A stretch of DNA of 64,000 nucleotides from SZUA-265 sp965651905 (lineage in GTDB: Bacteria; Myxococcota_A; Polyangia; Polyangiales; Polyangiaceae), in assembly GCA_965651905.1 (NCBI GenBank), contig CBFGUG010000017.1:52370-116369 (forward strand), in the 5' to 3' direction. Numbering within the stretch: position 1 is the first letter of the stretch; each line of letters begins with the position of its first letter. Below are positions 17,750 through 26,656 of this stretch, in pieces. A program made the position numbers and the translations under genes. The notes beneath the pieces are model-generated. The model was not told where the DNA came from. It searched no databases and worked only from the letters and a program-made list of their open reading frames with translations.

Positions 17750-18018
17750 TCAACTAGCGTCCCTAGTGCGAGGCTCGGGGGAGCTGTCGGGGAGGCGGAG
17801 GGTACGGGCGTGACGACGAATGCGCGGCCGTTACGTTTGCGGGCTCATCGCGTTGTTCGCGCGGTGCGTTTCGCCGTCACCATTCCGCTGCTCGGACCAG
17901 AGTGTGCCGCGGGTGAGCGCTCGCATTGCGCTGCCGAAGGGTTGGCGTCTGGGAGGTTCCCAGCGCGATCGCGACGTTCGGCGGCAGGGAAACGCACCCC
18001 GAGCGGCCGCGCCGGGAC
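17750..18018. other. Intergenic region between the PP2C and lipoprotein genes
   Basis: About 270 bases between convergent genes. Overlapping open frames run on the plus strand from 17810 and 17820; the latter starts with a short hydrophobic stretch, but both turn into Arg/Ser-rich sequence without family resemblance and run into the lipoprotein gene on the opposite strand. They are treated as non-coding, or as a possible decayed remnant of a secreted protein gene. Confidence 0.4.
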
Positions 18019-18603
18019 TCAGTTCTTACAGTCGCGGGCGTAGAACGCGCCGTTCAATAGACACACGCGCTCGGTGTTGGGGAGCGGGGCGCCAGGGCAG
18101 TTGAAAACGACGATCGCCTCACCACCGCCCTCGGCAGCTAGGGCAGTCTTCAGTGTGCACCTGTTGGTGCGTAAGAAGTCACCTGCCGTTTGGGGACTTC
18201 TGTAGCCAGCACTCGTCATCGCGCCGGTCGAACCCTGAAGTTCGAAGGTGGTGGCACCGACGGCGAATCGCGCGTCGATCTCGTAGGAGCCGACGGCCAG
18301 CTCCTTGATCGTGCACTCCACGGTAGCGTCGTCCGCACCATCGCGTATCAGCTCGAGATCCTCGAGGTCGGCGGGTGTTGCGAACTCGTCGACAGTGTTC
18401 GCCACTGAGGCGTTGTTTGCTGGCAGCGTGCGGGTCGTGCCGTCCAAGCCGCAGTTCCCGTCCGAGGTGTCATCGTCTTGCAATTGAATCCAGAAGCCGG
18501 CGCTGGCTGGGGGGGCTTCTGCCCCCGTGCACGACGCGCTTGCTAGCGCGCCGACGGCGATCAGAACAGGAAAAGCCAGAGCGAGATGGTTACGTGTCTT
18601 CAT
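18019..18603 (-). CDS. Hypothetical secreted lipoprotein
   Basis: A 194-residue protein with a lipoprotein signal peptide: basic start MKTRNH, hydrophobic core, and a lipobox-like ending ASASC with the acylated Cys at about residue 25. The mature part starts with an acidic segment (LQDDDTSDGNCGLDG), has strands typical of a small beta domain, and holds five cysteines that could pair outside the cytoplasm (for example in VECTIKEL, NRCTLKT, FNCPG). No family was recognised. Myxobacterial genomes carry many such lineage-specific lipoproteins. It stands alone on the minus strand, preceded by about 270 bases that contain the terminator of tRNA-His. Confidence 0.7.
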   Translation of the reverse strand: MKTRNHLALAFPVLIAVGALASASCTGAEAPPASAGFWIQLQDDDTSDGNCGLDGTTRTLPANNASVANTVDEFATPADLEDLELIRDGADDATVECTIKELAVGSYEIDARFAVGATTFELQGSTGAMTSAGYRSPQTAGDFLRTNRCTLKTALAAEGGGEAIVVFNCPGAPLPNTERVCLLNGAFYARDCKN

Positions 18604-18830
18604 GGCGATAGTCTCTCGCTTGGCGACTTAGCCCAGATTAGCAGCGGGTGGCAATCAACGACTGCGCCGTTTGTGCACACCGACGGCGATGAGTTCTCCG
18701 AGCGTCACCGCGGTCGTGATGTGAGCGCGAGCGGGGCCTGGCTTACGGAATTTTTTCGCCCGCTCAGGAACCGCGGCACGGCGCCCCCTCCCGCTCACTG
18801 GACGCAGTGCTGCTTCAGCGAGCGAAACAC

Positions 18831-18858
18831 GAAGGCCGCTCCATGGGGAGCGGCCTTC
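18831..18858 (-). terminator. Terminator of tRNA-His
   Basis: A perfect 12-bp inverted repeat (18831-18842 with 18847-18858, loop ATGG) lies 13 bases past the 3' end of tRNA-His. Only a weak T-run (GTTTC) follows on the minus strand. Confidence 0.7.
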
Positions 18859-18871
18859 ATGTCTGGCTTAT

Positions 18872-18947
18872 TGGGGTGAGTGAGGGGAATTGAACCCCCG
18901 ACAACCGGAGCCACAATCCGGTGCTCTACCACTGAGCTACACCCACC
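18872..18947 (-). tRNA. tRNA-His (GTG)
   Basis: A complete cloverleaf on the minus strand: acceptor GTGGGTG/CACTCAC, D arm AGCTCAGTGGTAGAGC, anticodon arm CCGGATTGTGGCTCCGG with GTG, T arm with GGTTCAATTCC, and encoded CCA at 18872-18874. The extra G at position -1 (18947) facing C73 is the identity mark of tRNA-His. Confidence 0.96.
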
Positions 18948-19611
18948 GTGGGGGTGCCTTCATCGACAGCTGCCGAAAAAGCGCCAGGCGGTTTAACCCA
19001 ACCACCATGTCGCGGCAACCGCGTGTTGTCGCTGGGGCATCACTTCCGAAGCGATCGGCGTTCAAAGCGCCGACTGGTCGCCTGGCCCAGCGTCGGTGAA
19101 CGACAATGGCTCGTGACCGACTGTGGGTGCGGGTTTCGGGGAAACGACAGCAGTCGCTGGATGACGAGGCTTCACACGTCGCCGCTCCTGGCCCGTGCTC
19201 GGCTCAGCACTCTCCATGTTTTCTGCGGCCGTTTCGCGGATGAGGCACTTGAGGCGCTTGGAAACAGGTGTCTGTAGCCGAGTCGACGGTGAGGCTTTCG
19301 AGCAACGGAGGTTCGTCGGCCTCTCGCTGGTCGTTGTCGAGAAAGTTCTGCGGTGACCCATCGCCTCGGCACCACGGGCAACCCAATCGACTGGTCGGAG
19401 CTGGTTCGGGACAGTGAAGTGGGGCGTGCCGAGTGAATGGGGCGCCGACGCAGTACGGTTGCTGCGACTTTCTCGATTCTCGCGTCCTAACAGGCCTGCG
19501 GCGAACTCCGCATCACGACCACGCGCTGCACGCGGAAAAAAGGCTGTCGTGGGGGGAGCTTCCTGCTAGGACTCCAGCGCCCGCGCGACAGCTCGCGGGC
19601 AACCAGACGCC
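18948..19611. other. Long intergenic region, no gene recognised
   Basis: About 660 bases between tRNA-His and the HEAT-repeat gene. Open frames on both strands are Arg/Ser/Thr-rich, overlap one another, and resemble no family. It should contain the promoters for tRNA-His (minus) and the HEAT-repeat gene (plus). No repeat, hairpin or small-RNA-like structure stood out. Confidence 0.45.
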
Positions 19612-20349
19612 ATGGGTCTATTCGACTTTCTCCGTAAATCGGGTCCGACAGAAAAGAAGCTTCCAAGTCAGAAGGAGCTGGCTCGCTTGACGCGTGTCGT
19701 CGGCAACAAACTCGCTCAAGACTACGACCGCCAAGAAGCGATCGCCGCTCTGTCCGAAATGAAGAACGGGGACGGAGCGCGCGCTTTGCTCAAGCGTTTC
19801 GACTTCAAGCTCGAGCCATCGATTACGGACCAGGACGAAAAGGAAGCTGCTGCTGAGGGAGTGATCGCCGCTGGTGAATCCGCGCTGCCCGCGCTGCGTG
19901 ACTACTGTGCTCGAGCGGAGAGCATCGCCTGGCCCTTACGCATTCTGCGCAAGATCGTGGCGGAAGAGCACTTCGTAGATGAGCTGTTGGAGCTGCTGGA
20001 GCAGTTCGACACCGAGTACGTGCGTAACCCGGAACCCAAAACGCAACTCATCAATGCGCTCCAGGAGTACCCGAGCGAGGACGTGCGCCTCGCAGTCGAG
20101 CCGTTTCTTCAGGATGTCAACGAGAGCGTCCGCTTTCACGCCGTGGGAACCGTGTTTGCGATGAACGAACCAGCGGCGTGCGAAGCACTGATCCATGCCA
20201 TGGCCGAAGAGGAGTCGCTGAGGGTTCGTAACTTGATCGCTCGCGGCATCGCGCAACGCGAGTGGAGCATCCCCGAGGCTCAACGCGACAAGTGCGCTGC
20301 AGCTCTCCCCGAGGGGTTCAAGTTGAAGGACGACAAGATTGCCAGCTGA
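19612..20349 (+). CDS. HEAT-repeat protein, unknown function
   Basis: A 245-residue soluble protein that starts with MGLFDFLRKSG and is helical throughout. Pairs of helices such as DVRLAVEPFLQDVNESVRFHAVGTVFAMNEPAACEALIHAMAEEESLRVRNLIARGIAQRE match HEAT-type repeats (the phrase spans two repeats; motif residues are V-R-x-x-A). HEAT arrays bind other proteins, so a scaffold or regulatory role is likely. No signal peptide or membrane helix is seen. The ATG at 19612 fits because the first residues form a common short N-terminal helix in such proteins. Identity beyond the repeat class is not known. Confidence 0.75.
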   Translation: MGLFDFLRKSGPTEKKLPSQKELARLTRVVGNKLAQDYDRQEAIAALSEMKNGDGARALLKRFDFKLEPSITDQDEKEAAAEGVIAAGESALPALRDYCARAESIAWPLRILRKIVAEEHFVDELLELLEQFDTEYVRNPEPKTQLINALQEYPSEDVRLAVEPFLQDVNESVRFHAVGTVFAMNEPAACEALIHAMAEEESLRVRNLIARGIAQREWSIPEAQRDKCAAALPEGFKLKDDKIAS

Positions 20350-20506
20350 CTGCGCTAGTTCACTCGGGTGAAGCGCTAGCGCGTGGCGCGGCCGGCGCTC
20401 CAGGGCGGGGACGACGACGCACGGTAGGTCGTTGTCACGACGGCGGCTGCTTGCTCACAGCCAGTGCGCCGGGTAGCGTTTCGAGATCGCGGTTGGCGAA
20501 AGCAAG

Positions 20507-20535
20507 AACGCCCCGGCGGTGCCAGGGCGTTTTCG
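20507..20535. terminator. Convergent rho-independent terminator
   Basis: AACGCCC (20507-20513) pairs with GGGCGTT (20525-20531), and the right arm runs into TTTTC on the plus strand. It lies between the convergent HEAT-repeat and outer-membrane barrel genes and can serve the plus strand well; the minus side carries GTTCTTGC, a weaker T-run. Confidence 0.65.
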
Positions 20536-20569
20536 TCATGCTCGTGCAGCTGCTCGAGCGGGGCAGGGG

Positions 20570-21472
20570 TTACTCGCTGATGGCGTAGTCGAAAGGTAGG
20601 CTCACCCCAAAGGAAACGGTGATGAACTGGTTGAAGCGGAACTCCTGATCGTCGCCGTTCACGGCTAGGTCTGGGAAGTCGCCGTCGGGACCTTCGCCGT
20701 GGTTGTCGAAGCCACCCACGTTGCGAGCGAACGGGATGCCGCGCCACTCCAGGCCCAGTGCTGCCCAGCGTGACATGTAGAATTGGAAGCCGACGCCGAA
20801 AGCTGGCGCGATCTTCATGTCGGAAGTCATCGGGAACTCATCAGTGCCGGGGGTGTTGAACCCCGAACCACACTCCCCACGCTCGCATTCTTGGCGTTCA
20901 TTCAGCCCCACGAATGCTGGACCACCGAACAAGTAGAAATCGGTATCCACGTACACCGACTGAAAGATGGCGATCTTGCCGCGGAAGGGCACGAGCGTGA
21001 TCTGCGGAGACGCAATCCAGTCGATGGTGCCGAGTTGCTTCGAGAAGTCGTTACTGATGTTGACCGACGTCAGGCTGTGCTCTTGGCTGGGAGGGGAATT
21101 GCCTGTCTCGGCCTGGCGGGTCTCGTTGAGATCTTGGATCTCCTCGGTCAGCGCGGTGTCGAGCTTGAGCGGCTCGGGACTGAAGCCACCCCAAACGCCG
21201 ATCGCGAGCCAGTCCGTGAAGTTGTAGTTGATGCGCCCGCCAACCAGGATCTGGCGCTTGTACTCGTCGAGCAACGTGAACGTGGCGGACGGCGCGATCT
21301 CGAAACGACCTTCGCGGTAGAGTCGTTGTTTGCGCACGGATTCTGCGCCCGCGAGCGGACCAGTCAGCAGGATTTCCTGGGCGTTCGCCGTTCTCTCGAA
21401 ACTGACGACCGTCATCGAAACCACCGCGGCAGCGGTAAGAACCTTCAGCAACCGTTCTTTCATGCCCTTCAC
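20570..21472 (-). CDS. Outer membrane beta-barrel protein (GltA/GltB or NfsA/NfsB type)
   Basis: A 300-residue exported protein. The signal peptide ends ANAQE at about residue 32. The mature part shows alternating strands rich in aromatic residues (GRINYNFTDWLAIGVWGGF, KIAPAFGVGFQFYMSRWAALGLEWRG), a closing strand (FNQFITVSFGVSLPF), and long polar loops with one disulfide-capable pair (ECERGECG). It resembles the outer-membrane beta-barrel family found in myxobacteria, which includes the paired barrels of the Glt and Nfs systems. GTG at 21472 is kept because AAGGA lies nine bases upstream; ATG at 21463 is the alternative. It follows a second barrel gene by 67 bases and probably forms an operon with it. 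Confidence 0.8.
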   Translation of the reverse strand: MKGMKERLLKVLTAAAVVSMTVVSFERTANAQEILLTGPLAGAESVRKQRLYREGRFEIAPSATFTLLDEYKRQILVGGRINYNFTDWLAIGVWGGFSPEPLKLDTALTEEIQDLNETRQAETGNSPPSQEHSLTSVNISNDFSKQLGTIDWIASPQITLVPFRGKIAIFQSVYVDTDFYLFGGPAFVGLNERQECERGECGSGFNTPGTDEFPMTSDMKIAPAFGVGFQFYMSRWAALGLEWRGIPFARNVGGFDNHGEGPDGDFPDLAVNGDDQEFRFNQFITVSFGVSLPFDYAISE

Positions 21473-21539
21473 CTAAACCTATCCTTCTCTGAAACCGTGT
21501 TCGCTAACCCTGGGACCCAACTGCTCAGACTGGTTGCTC

Positions 21540-22544
21540 TCACTTCGGCAAGCGATACTCGAAAGAGAACGGGAAGAAGATGGAGAAGCCCAACTGTGCT
21601 TGAACGTTGTTGGTGAGCTTCTTCTCACCTTCCCATGTGTCCGGGTTGTCTTCTTCACCCGCGATCGTTTCCGTGCGCTCGAGCTGGTCGTTGAAGATGT
21701 AGTCGCGGATCTCCGCGGTAGCGGCGAACCAACGATTGAAGAAGATGTGAATGCCGAGCCCCGCGTTGAACGCCAGGCGCGGGCTGAAGTCGAAAACGCG
21801 GTTGTCGGGATCGACGACCGGGATGGGGCGGGTGCTGATCGCACCGACGCCGCCGACGACGTACGCGTCGTACTGAAAGATGAAATCACCGAAGCCCGAA
21901 AACTTACCGATGAGCGGGGCGTACGTGAAGTTGAACGCAGCACCCCACTGGTACTCGGTCAGTGGCACGTTGATGCGTGCAGCGCGGCGAGTGTAGAAGT
22001 TGAACTCCGAGTCCGAGTTGAACGGTTCGTAGTAGCTGCCGTTGATGCCGACCGCGAGTACGTTGGTGATCCAGTAGTTCAACCCGATGCCTGGCGCGTT
22101 GTGCGCTACGAACTGATCGTTGAACGTGAACCCGTAGAACGGCTGCAACTCCAGACGGTTCACCCGCAGCACGAAGATCTGCTGGACCGCGAACAGCGGC
22201 TCCTTGATGTTTCGCGCAGCTTCCTTGTCGAAGTCCAGCGTCGGACAGGCTTCGGGATCGATCTTGCAGATGTTACCGAGACCACCGCCGTCTTCTTCGC
22301 CGTCACCTCCGAGGCCGAGCTCGGCGTCGAGTGCAGCGTCCTCTGCAGACTGCTCCTCGTCTTCCTCTTCACCAAGTTCTTCCCCCTCGACGTCTTCGCC
22401 TTCGCCTTCGCCTTCGACACCTTCTTCGTCCCCGGCTGCTTCTTCGCCTTCGACTTCTGCCTCTTCGTCGGGCTGTGCGTAGGCCGTGACCGGGTAACTG
22501 CAGAGAGCTGCCGCTGCGAGGAGCACAATGCGAATCTTCTTCAT
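21540..22544 (-). CDS. Outer membrane beta-barrel protein with acidic N-terminal region
   Basis: A 334-residue exported protein. The signal peptide ends AYAQP at about residue 24, followed by about 65 residues made mostly of Glu, Asp and Gly, then a two-cysteine segment (NICKIDPEACPTLDF) and a barrel: FAVQQIFVLRVNRLELQPFYG, GLNYWITNVLAVGINGSYYEP, YDAYVVGGVGAI, LGIHIFFNRWFAATAEIRDYIFN and the last strand AQLGFSIFFPFSFEY. This matches the same myxobacterial barrel family as the next gene. The acidic stretch may bind calcium or a basic partner in the periplasm. ATG at 22544 has AAGG upstream. The pair lies just downstream of ftsY, and about 200 AT-richer bases separate them. Confidence 0.8.
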   Translation of the reverse strand: MKKIRIVLLAAAALCSYPVTAYAQPDEEAEVEGEEAAGDEEGVEGEGEGEDVEGEELGEEEDEEQSAEDAALDAELGLGGDGEEDGGGLGNICKIDPEACPTLDFDKEAARNIKEPLFAVQQIFVLRVNRLELQPFYGFTFNDQFVAHNAPGIGLNYWITNVLAVGINGSYYEPFNSDSEFNFYTRRAARINVPLTEYQWGAAFNFTYAPLIGKFSGFGDFIFQYDAYVVGGVGAISTRPIPVVDPDNRVFDFSPRLAFNAGLGIHIFFNRWFAATAEIRDYIFNDQLERTETIAGEEDNPDTWEGEKKLTNNVQAQLGFSIFFPFSFEYRLPK

Positions 22545-22743
22545 CCGATGCCTTCTTCCGCTCGTTCTAGCGATGCTTCGTGTAACTATATAGAGGAGGT
22601 GTAAATGCCCGAAACTACAGAATAAATCCGTGCTCAGAACCGCGGCGCGACTATATCACCAAGAATTTCGACCTTTCAACCATAGAAAACGTCTTGGCTT
22701 CAATTCACGGCCGGTGACTAGGACGTCGCTGTCGACTCTCGTA

Positions 22744-23997
22744 TCAACTTTCTCTTCCGAGCAGTGCTTCGATGAAATCGTCTGCGATGAACTCGTGCAG
22801 ATCGTCTGGGCGCTCACCGAGGCCGATGAAACGGACAGGAAGCTTCAGCGCGTCGGAGATGCCGAGCAGCACGCCGCCCTTGGCGGTGCCGTCGAGCTTG
22901 GTCAACACGATGCCGGTCAGATCGAGGGTTTCTTTGAATTCCTTTGCCTGGGCCATCGCGTTTTGCCCGTTCGTCGCGTCGATCACCAATAGGATCTCGT
23001 GGGGTGCGCCGTCCAACGCTTTGCCTGTCGTGCGTGCGATCTTCTGCATCTCCGCCATCAGATTGCTCTTGGTGTGCAATCTTCCTGCCGTATCAGCGAG
23101 AACCACGTCAGCGCCGAGCTCTTGAGCCTTCTTGACGGCGTCGAAGATCACGCTGCCTGGGTCGGCGCCGTCCTTGCCCTTGACCACCTCGCAGCCGACC
23201 CGGCCACCCCACGCGACCAATTGGTGAACCGCCGCCGCTCGAAAGGTATCACCAGCTGCCAATACGCAGCTCTTTCCCTGGGCGTGGAGTTTCGTGGCCA
23301 ACTTGCCGATGGTCGTGGTCTTGCCAGCGCCATTGACGCCGACAAACAGCACGACGGTGGGCTTGTGCTCCAAGCGAATGTCGCCTTGGTTGCCGTCGAC
23401 ATCCAAGATGCGGTGAGCTTCCGTACGCAGCGCTTGCCAAACCTGCGCTTCGTCTTTGAGTTCTCCTGCCGAGAGCTGCGACTTGATGCGCTCGAGCATC
23501 GAGCTGGTCGTGGCGACTCCGACGTCGGAGGACAGCAATACTTCCTCGAGCTCTTCCGCGAGGTCGGCGCTGATCTCTTTTTTCCCCGAGAACAGCGAGC
23601 GTAGCTTGCCGAAGAATCCTTCATCGTCCCTCGAGCGTGCGAGGCCTTCGCGCAGCCCACTGACGTCGCGGACTTGTGGCTTCCTCGACGAGGGCGGTGG
23701 CGGTGGTTCATCGCGCCGCCGCTGCCCCGAAGGCGGGTCGGGTGCACGCGTCGACGATTGTTTGGCGTCAGCGTCGGCCGGCGCCTTCGGAGATGTGGCC
23801 GGTTCGGGTTGTTTGGCTTCGCTCGGAGCGCTCGGTCCTTTCTCGGGAAGAGCTTTCTCGGCAGCTGGCTTCTTCTCTGAGCCTGTGGACGTACTCGGAG
23901 CGGCAGCCCCCGTGGTTTCCGCAGGCTTCTTACCTTTGAACAGGAAGAAGAGGACGGCCACCACCAACGCAATGACGATTAAGTAGACGGGATCCAT
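22744..23997 (-). CDS. ftsY: Signal recognition particle receptor FtsY
   Basis: A 417-residue SRP receptor GTPase. It starts with a membrane helix (residues 4-22, YLIVIALVVAVLFFLFKGKK) and a Pro/Ala/Glu-rich linker to about residue 110. Then come the N domain and the GTPase G domain with GVNGAGKTTTIGKLATKL (about 218), DTFRAAAVHQL, DTAGRLHTKSNLM, TKLDGTAKGGVLLGI and FIGLGERPDDLHEF. It docks SRP-ribosome complexes at the inner membrane. An N-terminal membrane helix, rather than an amphipathic anchor, is common in some bacterial groups. ATG at 23997 (MDPVYL) is chosen over 24006. Confidence 0.96.
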   Translation of the reverse strand: MDPVYLIVIALVVAVLFFLFKGKKPAETTGAAAPSTSTGSEKKPAAEKALPEKGPSAPSEAKQPEPATSPKAPADADAKQSSTRAPDPPSGQRRRDEPPPPPSSRKPQVRDVSGLREGLARSRDDEGFFGKLRSLFSGKKEISADLAEELEEVLLSSDVGVATTSSMLERIKSQLSAGELKDEAQVWQALRTEAHRILDVDGNQGDIRLEHKPTVVLFVGVNGAGKTTTIGKLATKLHAQGKSCVLAAGDTFRAAAVHQLVAWGGRVGCEVVKGKDGADPGSVIFDAVKKAQELGADVVLADTAGRLHTKSNLMAEMQKIARTTGKALDGAPHEILLVIDATNGQNAMAQAKEFKETLDLTGIVLTKLDGTAKGGVLLGISDALKLPVRFIGLGERPDDLHEFIADDFIEALLGRES

Positions 23998-24048
23998 GCT
24001 TTGCACCCTCGCTTGGGAGCGCGACTATTAATCGCGTGAGTTGCCGCG

Positions 24049-25758
24049 TCAACGCTTGTGCGGATCGACTTCGAGGGACGGCTGAGGAGCGGTCAGATCC
24101 GCTTCCAGTTCTTCATCTGGAGGCAAAGGTCCGAAAACGCCTTGCTGCACTCGCAAGGCCCAACGTTCGGTGTGCGGTCGCTCTCGCCTGCGCGCTTCGT
24201 TCGCAACTCGCTGGGGGGTGACGAGCGCAGGGACGTCCCAGCTCTGTGCTCTGGCCCATTCGTGCAGGTGCTCGAGGATGGTCCGTCGGCGCGAGACCAT
24301 CGCGATGGTGATCTTGCCTTCAGGCGGGACGGGCAGCACGAGCTGAGTATGGTGCGGCGACCGAACCACCAAACGCGAACCTTCGGGTAACGCGCCGACA
24401 GCACCCAGTGAGAACCTCCCCTCGACGTCACTCAGCGTGCTCGCGAGCGTGGCCCGGCCCTCCACCGAAGGGCACGTGATCGCAAGCTCTGCGGCCTCGA
24501 TCGGGGCTTGTCGCTGGTGGACGTCGAACACGATGCCAGACCAGCCCGTTTGCGGCGGGCCAGGTGTCACCACGACGGCGCCTGGCGTGGGCTGTTTTCG
24601 AGGGGCCTGTTCAGCTTTGGACTGGCGTGGTCGCTTGGGGCGCCACCAAGCGCGGAAGATCCATACAGCTGCCAGGGCGCCGACGACGATCCAGGGCAGA
24701 TGAAGCCACAACGGGGCCCGAGCGATCGGCAACACACCGTGCAGATCGTTTCCCGCTCGGATCCACGAGTGTTCGGCGACGTAGCGGGCGCGCAGCTCGA
24801 CTTGCTCGTGTTGTCCTGCGATGAAGCGGGCGCTGACGCGGGCGATGCCGCCGCGGACGGGTCCGCTACCTACCCGTTCGTCCCCCACCAGGATCTCGAC
24901 CCAGCCCGAGTTCAGCTCGCCGTGTTCGCTGATCGCGGAGATCGCCAGCTCGAACCCCAACTCGGGGCGAACGGCCTGTAGCGCTCCCGACCAAGCGAGC
25001 GTCGCATGTCCGACCAAAATGATGGCGCTGCTGGCTCGCGTGGTTGGGGTGGCGTCCGCACTCACGACCAGTGTCGCTGGTCCCGGAGCCCCCAGACGCG
25101 AAGGGACAACCGTGAACTCGGCGGGCTGATTCACGGACACGTGGCCGTGCGCGATCTGAACAGCCTCCGCCCCATCGTTGCGCAGCAGTTCGAGGGTCAC
25201 GGCATGGCGTTCGTCTGTTGCGGCGTGGGACGACGCCGTGACGGTCACCTGCTGTGCGGCACTCGACAGCGGCCAAGTCGTCGCATCGACCTCGATGCCG
25301 AGGGACAGTTGGGAGGGCGAGAGATCGACGGCGAATTGGCGAGAGCGAGGGGCGTAATAGTCGTCGCCCGCGAAGCTGAGCTGCGCGCGGTCGGGTACCG
25401 TCCCTTCCAGAATGAAGCAAAATCGACCCTCGGCGTCCGTTTGCACGGCGGCGCTGCCGCTTTCGCACGCTTGGGCGTGAGTGTTCGGCGCGTGGAGCTG
25501 CACCTCTCGCGAGGTGACGGCTTGGTCGTTCTCGTCGAGTAGCGAACCGACCACCTTGGTGCCGGCCGGGTGCGCACTAGTCTTCACGTCGGCGAAGCGA
25601 GGCGTCGCCCGAACCCGCAGCTCGAGCGCTGCGAGCGAGAGGCTGAGGCTCGCGCAAATGGCTACGAGAAGCGCAGCCAAGATCAACCTTGGGGGCAGTG
25701 GAGGGACTCGTGACACCGCGTCCCGTTCTCGCACGAAGTGGGCGTCGGTGGGAGCCAT
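24049..25758 (-). CDS. Membrane protein with carboxypeptidase-regulatory-like domains
   Basis: A 569-residue protein. An N-terminal hydrophobic helix (about residues 23-43) leads into a large extracytoplasmic part with Ig-like beta domains (GTKVVGSLLDENDQAVTSREV, TDAEGRFCFILEGTVPDRAQLSFAGDDYY). A second helix at about 360-380 (WLHLPWIVVGALAAVWIF) is followed by a basic linker and a carboxypeptidase-regulatory-like domain (GWSGIVFDVHQRQAPIEAA, SDVEGRFSLGAVGALPEGS), then a helical C terminus. The phrases are short excerpts. ATG at 25758 is chosen because upstream sequence of the open frame is Arg/Ser-rich and antisense to the next gene. Function is unknown; the plan suggests a surface or periplasmic binding protein with a cytoplasmic tail. 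It diverges from the HEAT-repeat gene at 25811. Confidence 0.72.
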   Translation of the reverse strand: MAPTDAHFVRERDAVSRVPPLPPRLILAALLVAICASLSLSLAALELRVRATPRFADVKTSAHPAGTKVVGSLLDENDQAVTSREVQLHAPNTHAQACESGSAAVQTDAEGRFCFILEGTVPDRAQLSFAGDDYYAPRSRQFAVDLSPSQLSLGIEVDATTWPLSSAAQQVTVTASSHAATDERHAVTLELLRNDGAEAVQIAHGHVSVNQPAEFTVVPSRLGAPGPATLVVSADATPTTRASSAIILVGHATLAWSGALQAVRPELGFELAISAISEHGELNSGWVEILVGDERVGSGPVRGGIARVSARFIAGQHEQVELRARYVAEHSWIRAGNDLHGVLPIARAPLWLHLPWIVVGALAAVWIFRAWWRPKRPRQSKAEQAPRKQPTPGAVVVTPGPPQTGWSGIVFDVHQRQAPIEAAELAITCPSVEGRATLASTLSDVEGRFSLGAVGALPEGSRLVVRSPHHTQLVLPVPPEGKITIAMVSRRRTILEHLHEWARAQSWDVPALVTPQRVANEARRRERPHTERWALRVQQGVFGPLPPDEELEADLTAPQPSLEVDPHKR

Positions 25759-25810
25759 TCCACGCGCTCTCGAAACAATCGAAGGTGACCCTCGGAGGCC
25801 CTGTGATACG

Positions 25811-26620
25811 ATGCCGTCGATGGCCACGATCAAGTTCGTCGCGGCGTTGGTGGTGGGGGTACTGCTGCTGGCTGCACCTGCGTGGGGGCAGGGAGGTTCG
25901 GCCCCCAGCGTTGCCGAACTGGGTCGCTTGCTCGAGAGCGGCCAGGACTTTCGCGTGCGAACGCAGGCCGCCCTGGCACTCGGCGCCAGTGGGAGTCGCG
26001 CTGCAGTAGCGCACTTGTGCACGGGCCTGGACGACGAAAACACGACAGTGCGGGCTGCAGCCGCTGCAGGCCTGGGGCGGCTCGCGCTTGGGGGAAGTGA
26101 TTGCCTGACGAAGCGGCTGGGCAGAGAGGGAAGCCCAGAGGTCAAGAGCGTCATCCAACGCGCGATCGCACGTATCGAGCCGCCCGCGACGATCGGTTCC
26201 GACACGAAATACTACGTCGCCATCGGCGAGGTGACGAACAAGACGGCGCAGTCCAACGGGCAGCTCAATCGCACGGTGCGGGCGGAGTTAATCAAGCACA
26301 TACGTAAGCTGGGGGGATTCGTCGTGGCGCCAGCCAGCGAAACTGACGAACAGGCCAAGGCCCTGCTGAGCAAGCACGGCGGCGTCAAGGGCATATTCTT
26401 GTGGCCCAAGGTTCAGGCCAACTACGCTGGTGGAGATCTACGACTCGCGCTCGAACTCGCGTTGTTCAGTTACCCAAACAAGGACTTCAAGGGCAGCATG
26501 TCGCGCAACCTGACGATGGCTGGCGCACAGTCGCCGGATCCAGATTCGGAGAACGAAATGATCCGCGTGGCGGCCGAGAACCTGGTGCCGGACTTGGCGA
26601 AAACCGCGTCGCGCATCTGA
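25811..26620 (+). CDS. Secreted HEAT-repeat protein
   Basis: A 269-residue protein with a signal peptide ending WGQGG at about residue 27. Residues 35-115 hold two or three HEAT-like repeats (DFRVRTQAALALGASGSRAAVAHL, NTTVRAAAAAGLGRLA, SPEVKSVIQRAIARI). The C-terminal half (TKYYVAIGEVTNKTAQ to the end) is an alpha/beta domain resembling those that bind peptidoglycan or lipoprotein partners in envelope proteins, but no named family was recognised. Start is ATG 25811 or 25820. The next gene (HAMP) follows by 36 bases on the same strand and is probably co-transcribed, so the two may work together at the inner membrane. Confidence 0.72.
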   Translation: MPSMATIKFVAALVVGVLLLAAPAWGQGGSAPSVAELGRLLESGQDFRVRTQAALALGASGSRAAVAHLCTGLDDENTTVRAAAAAGLGRLALGGSDCLTKRLGREGSPEVKSVIQRAIARIEPPATIGSDTKYYVAIGEVTNKTAQSNGQLNRTVRAELIKHIRKLGGFVVAPASETDEQAKALLSKHGGVKGIFLWPKVQANYAGGDLRLALELALFSYPNKDFKGSMSRNLTMAGAQSPDPDSENEMIRVAAENLVPDLAKTASRI

Positions 26621-26656
26621 TTCGACGATTCACCACGCAAAGAGGCGGAACCGAAC

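Noticed and set aside
22590..22624. A plus-strand GAGGAGG followed by an ATG suggested a small gene upstream of the barrel genes.
   Set aside because: The frame is only six codons long before a stop, so it is not reported as a gene.
25481..25810. The plus-strand frame of the HEAT-repeat gene extends 110 codons further upstream.
   Set aside because: The extension is antisense to the carboxypeptidase-regulatory-like gene and precedes a clear signal peptide at MATIKFVAALVVG, so the later start is right.
25759..26205. The minus-strand membrane protein frame extends 149 codons upstream of 25758.
   Set aside because: The extra part is Ser/Arg/Pro-rich and antisense to the HEAT-repeat coding region; the signal-like helix follows the ATG at 25758.
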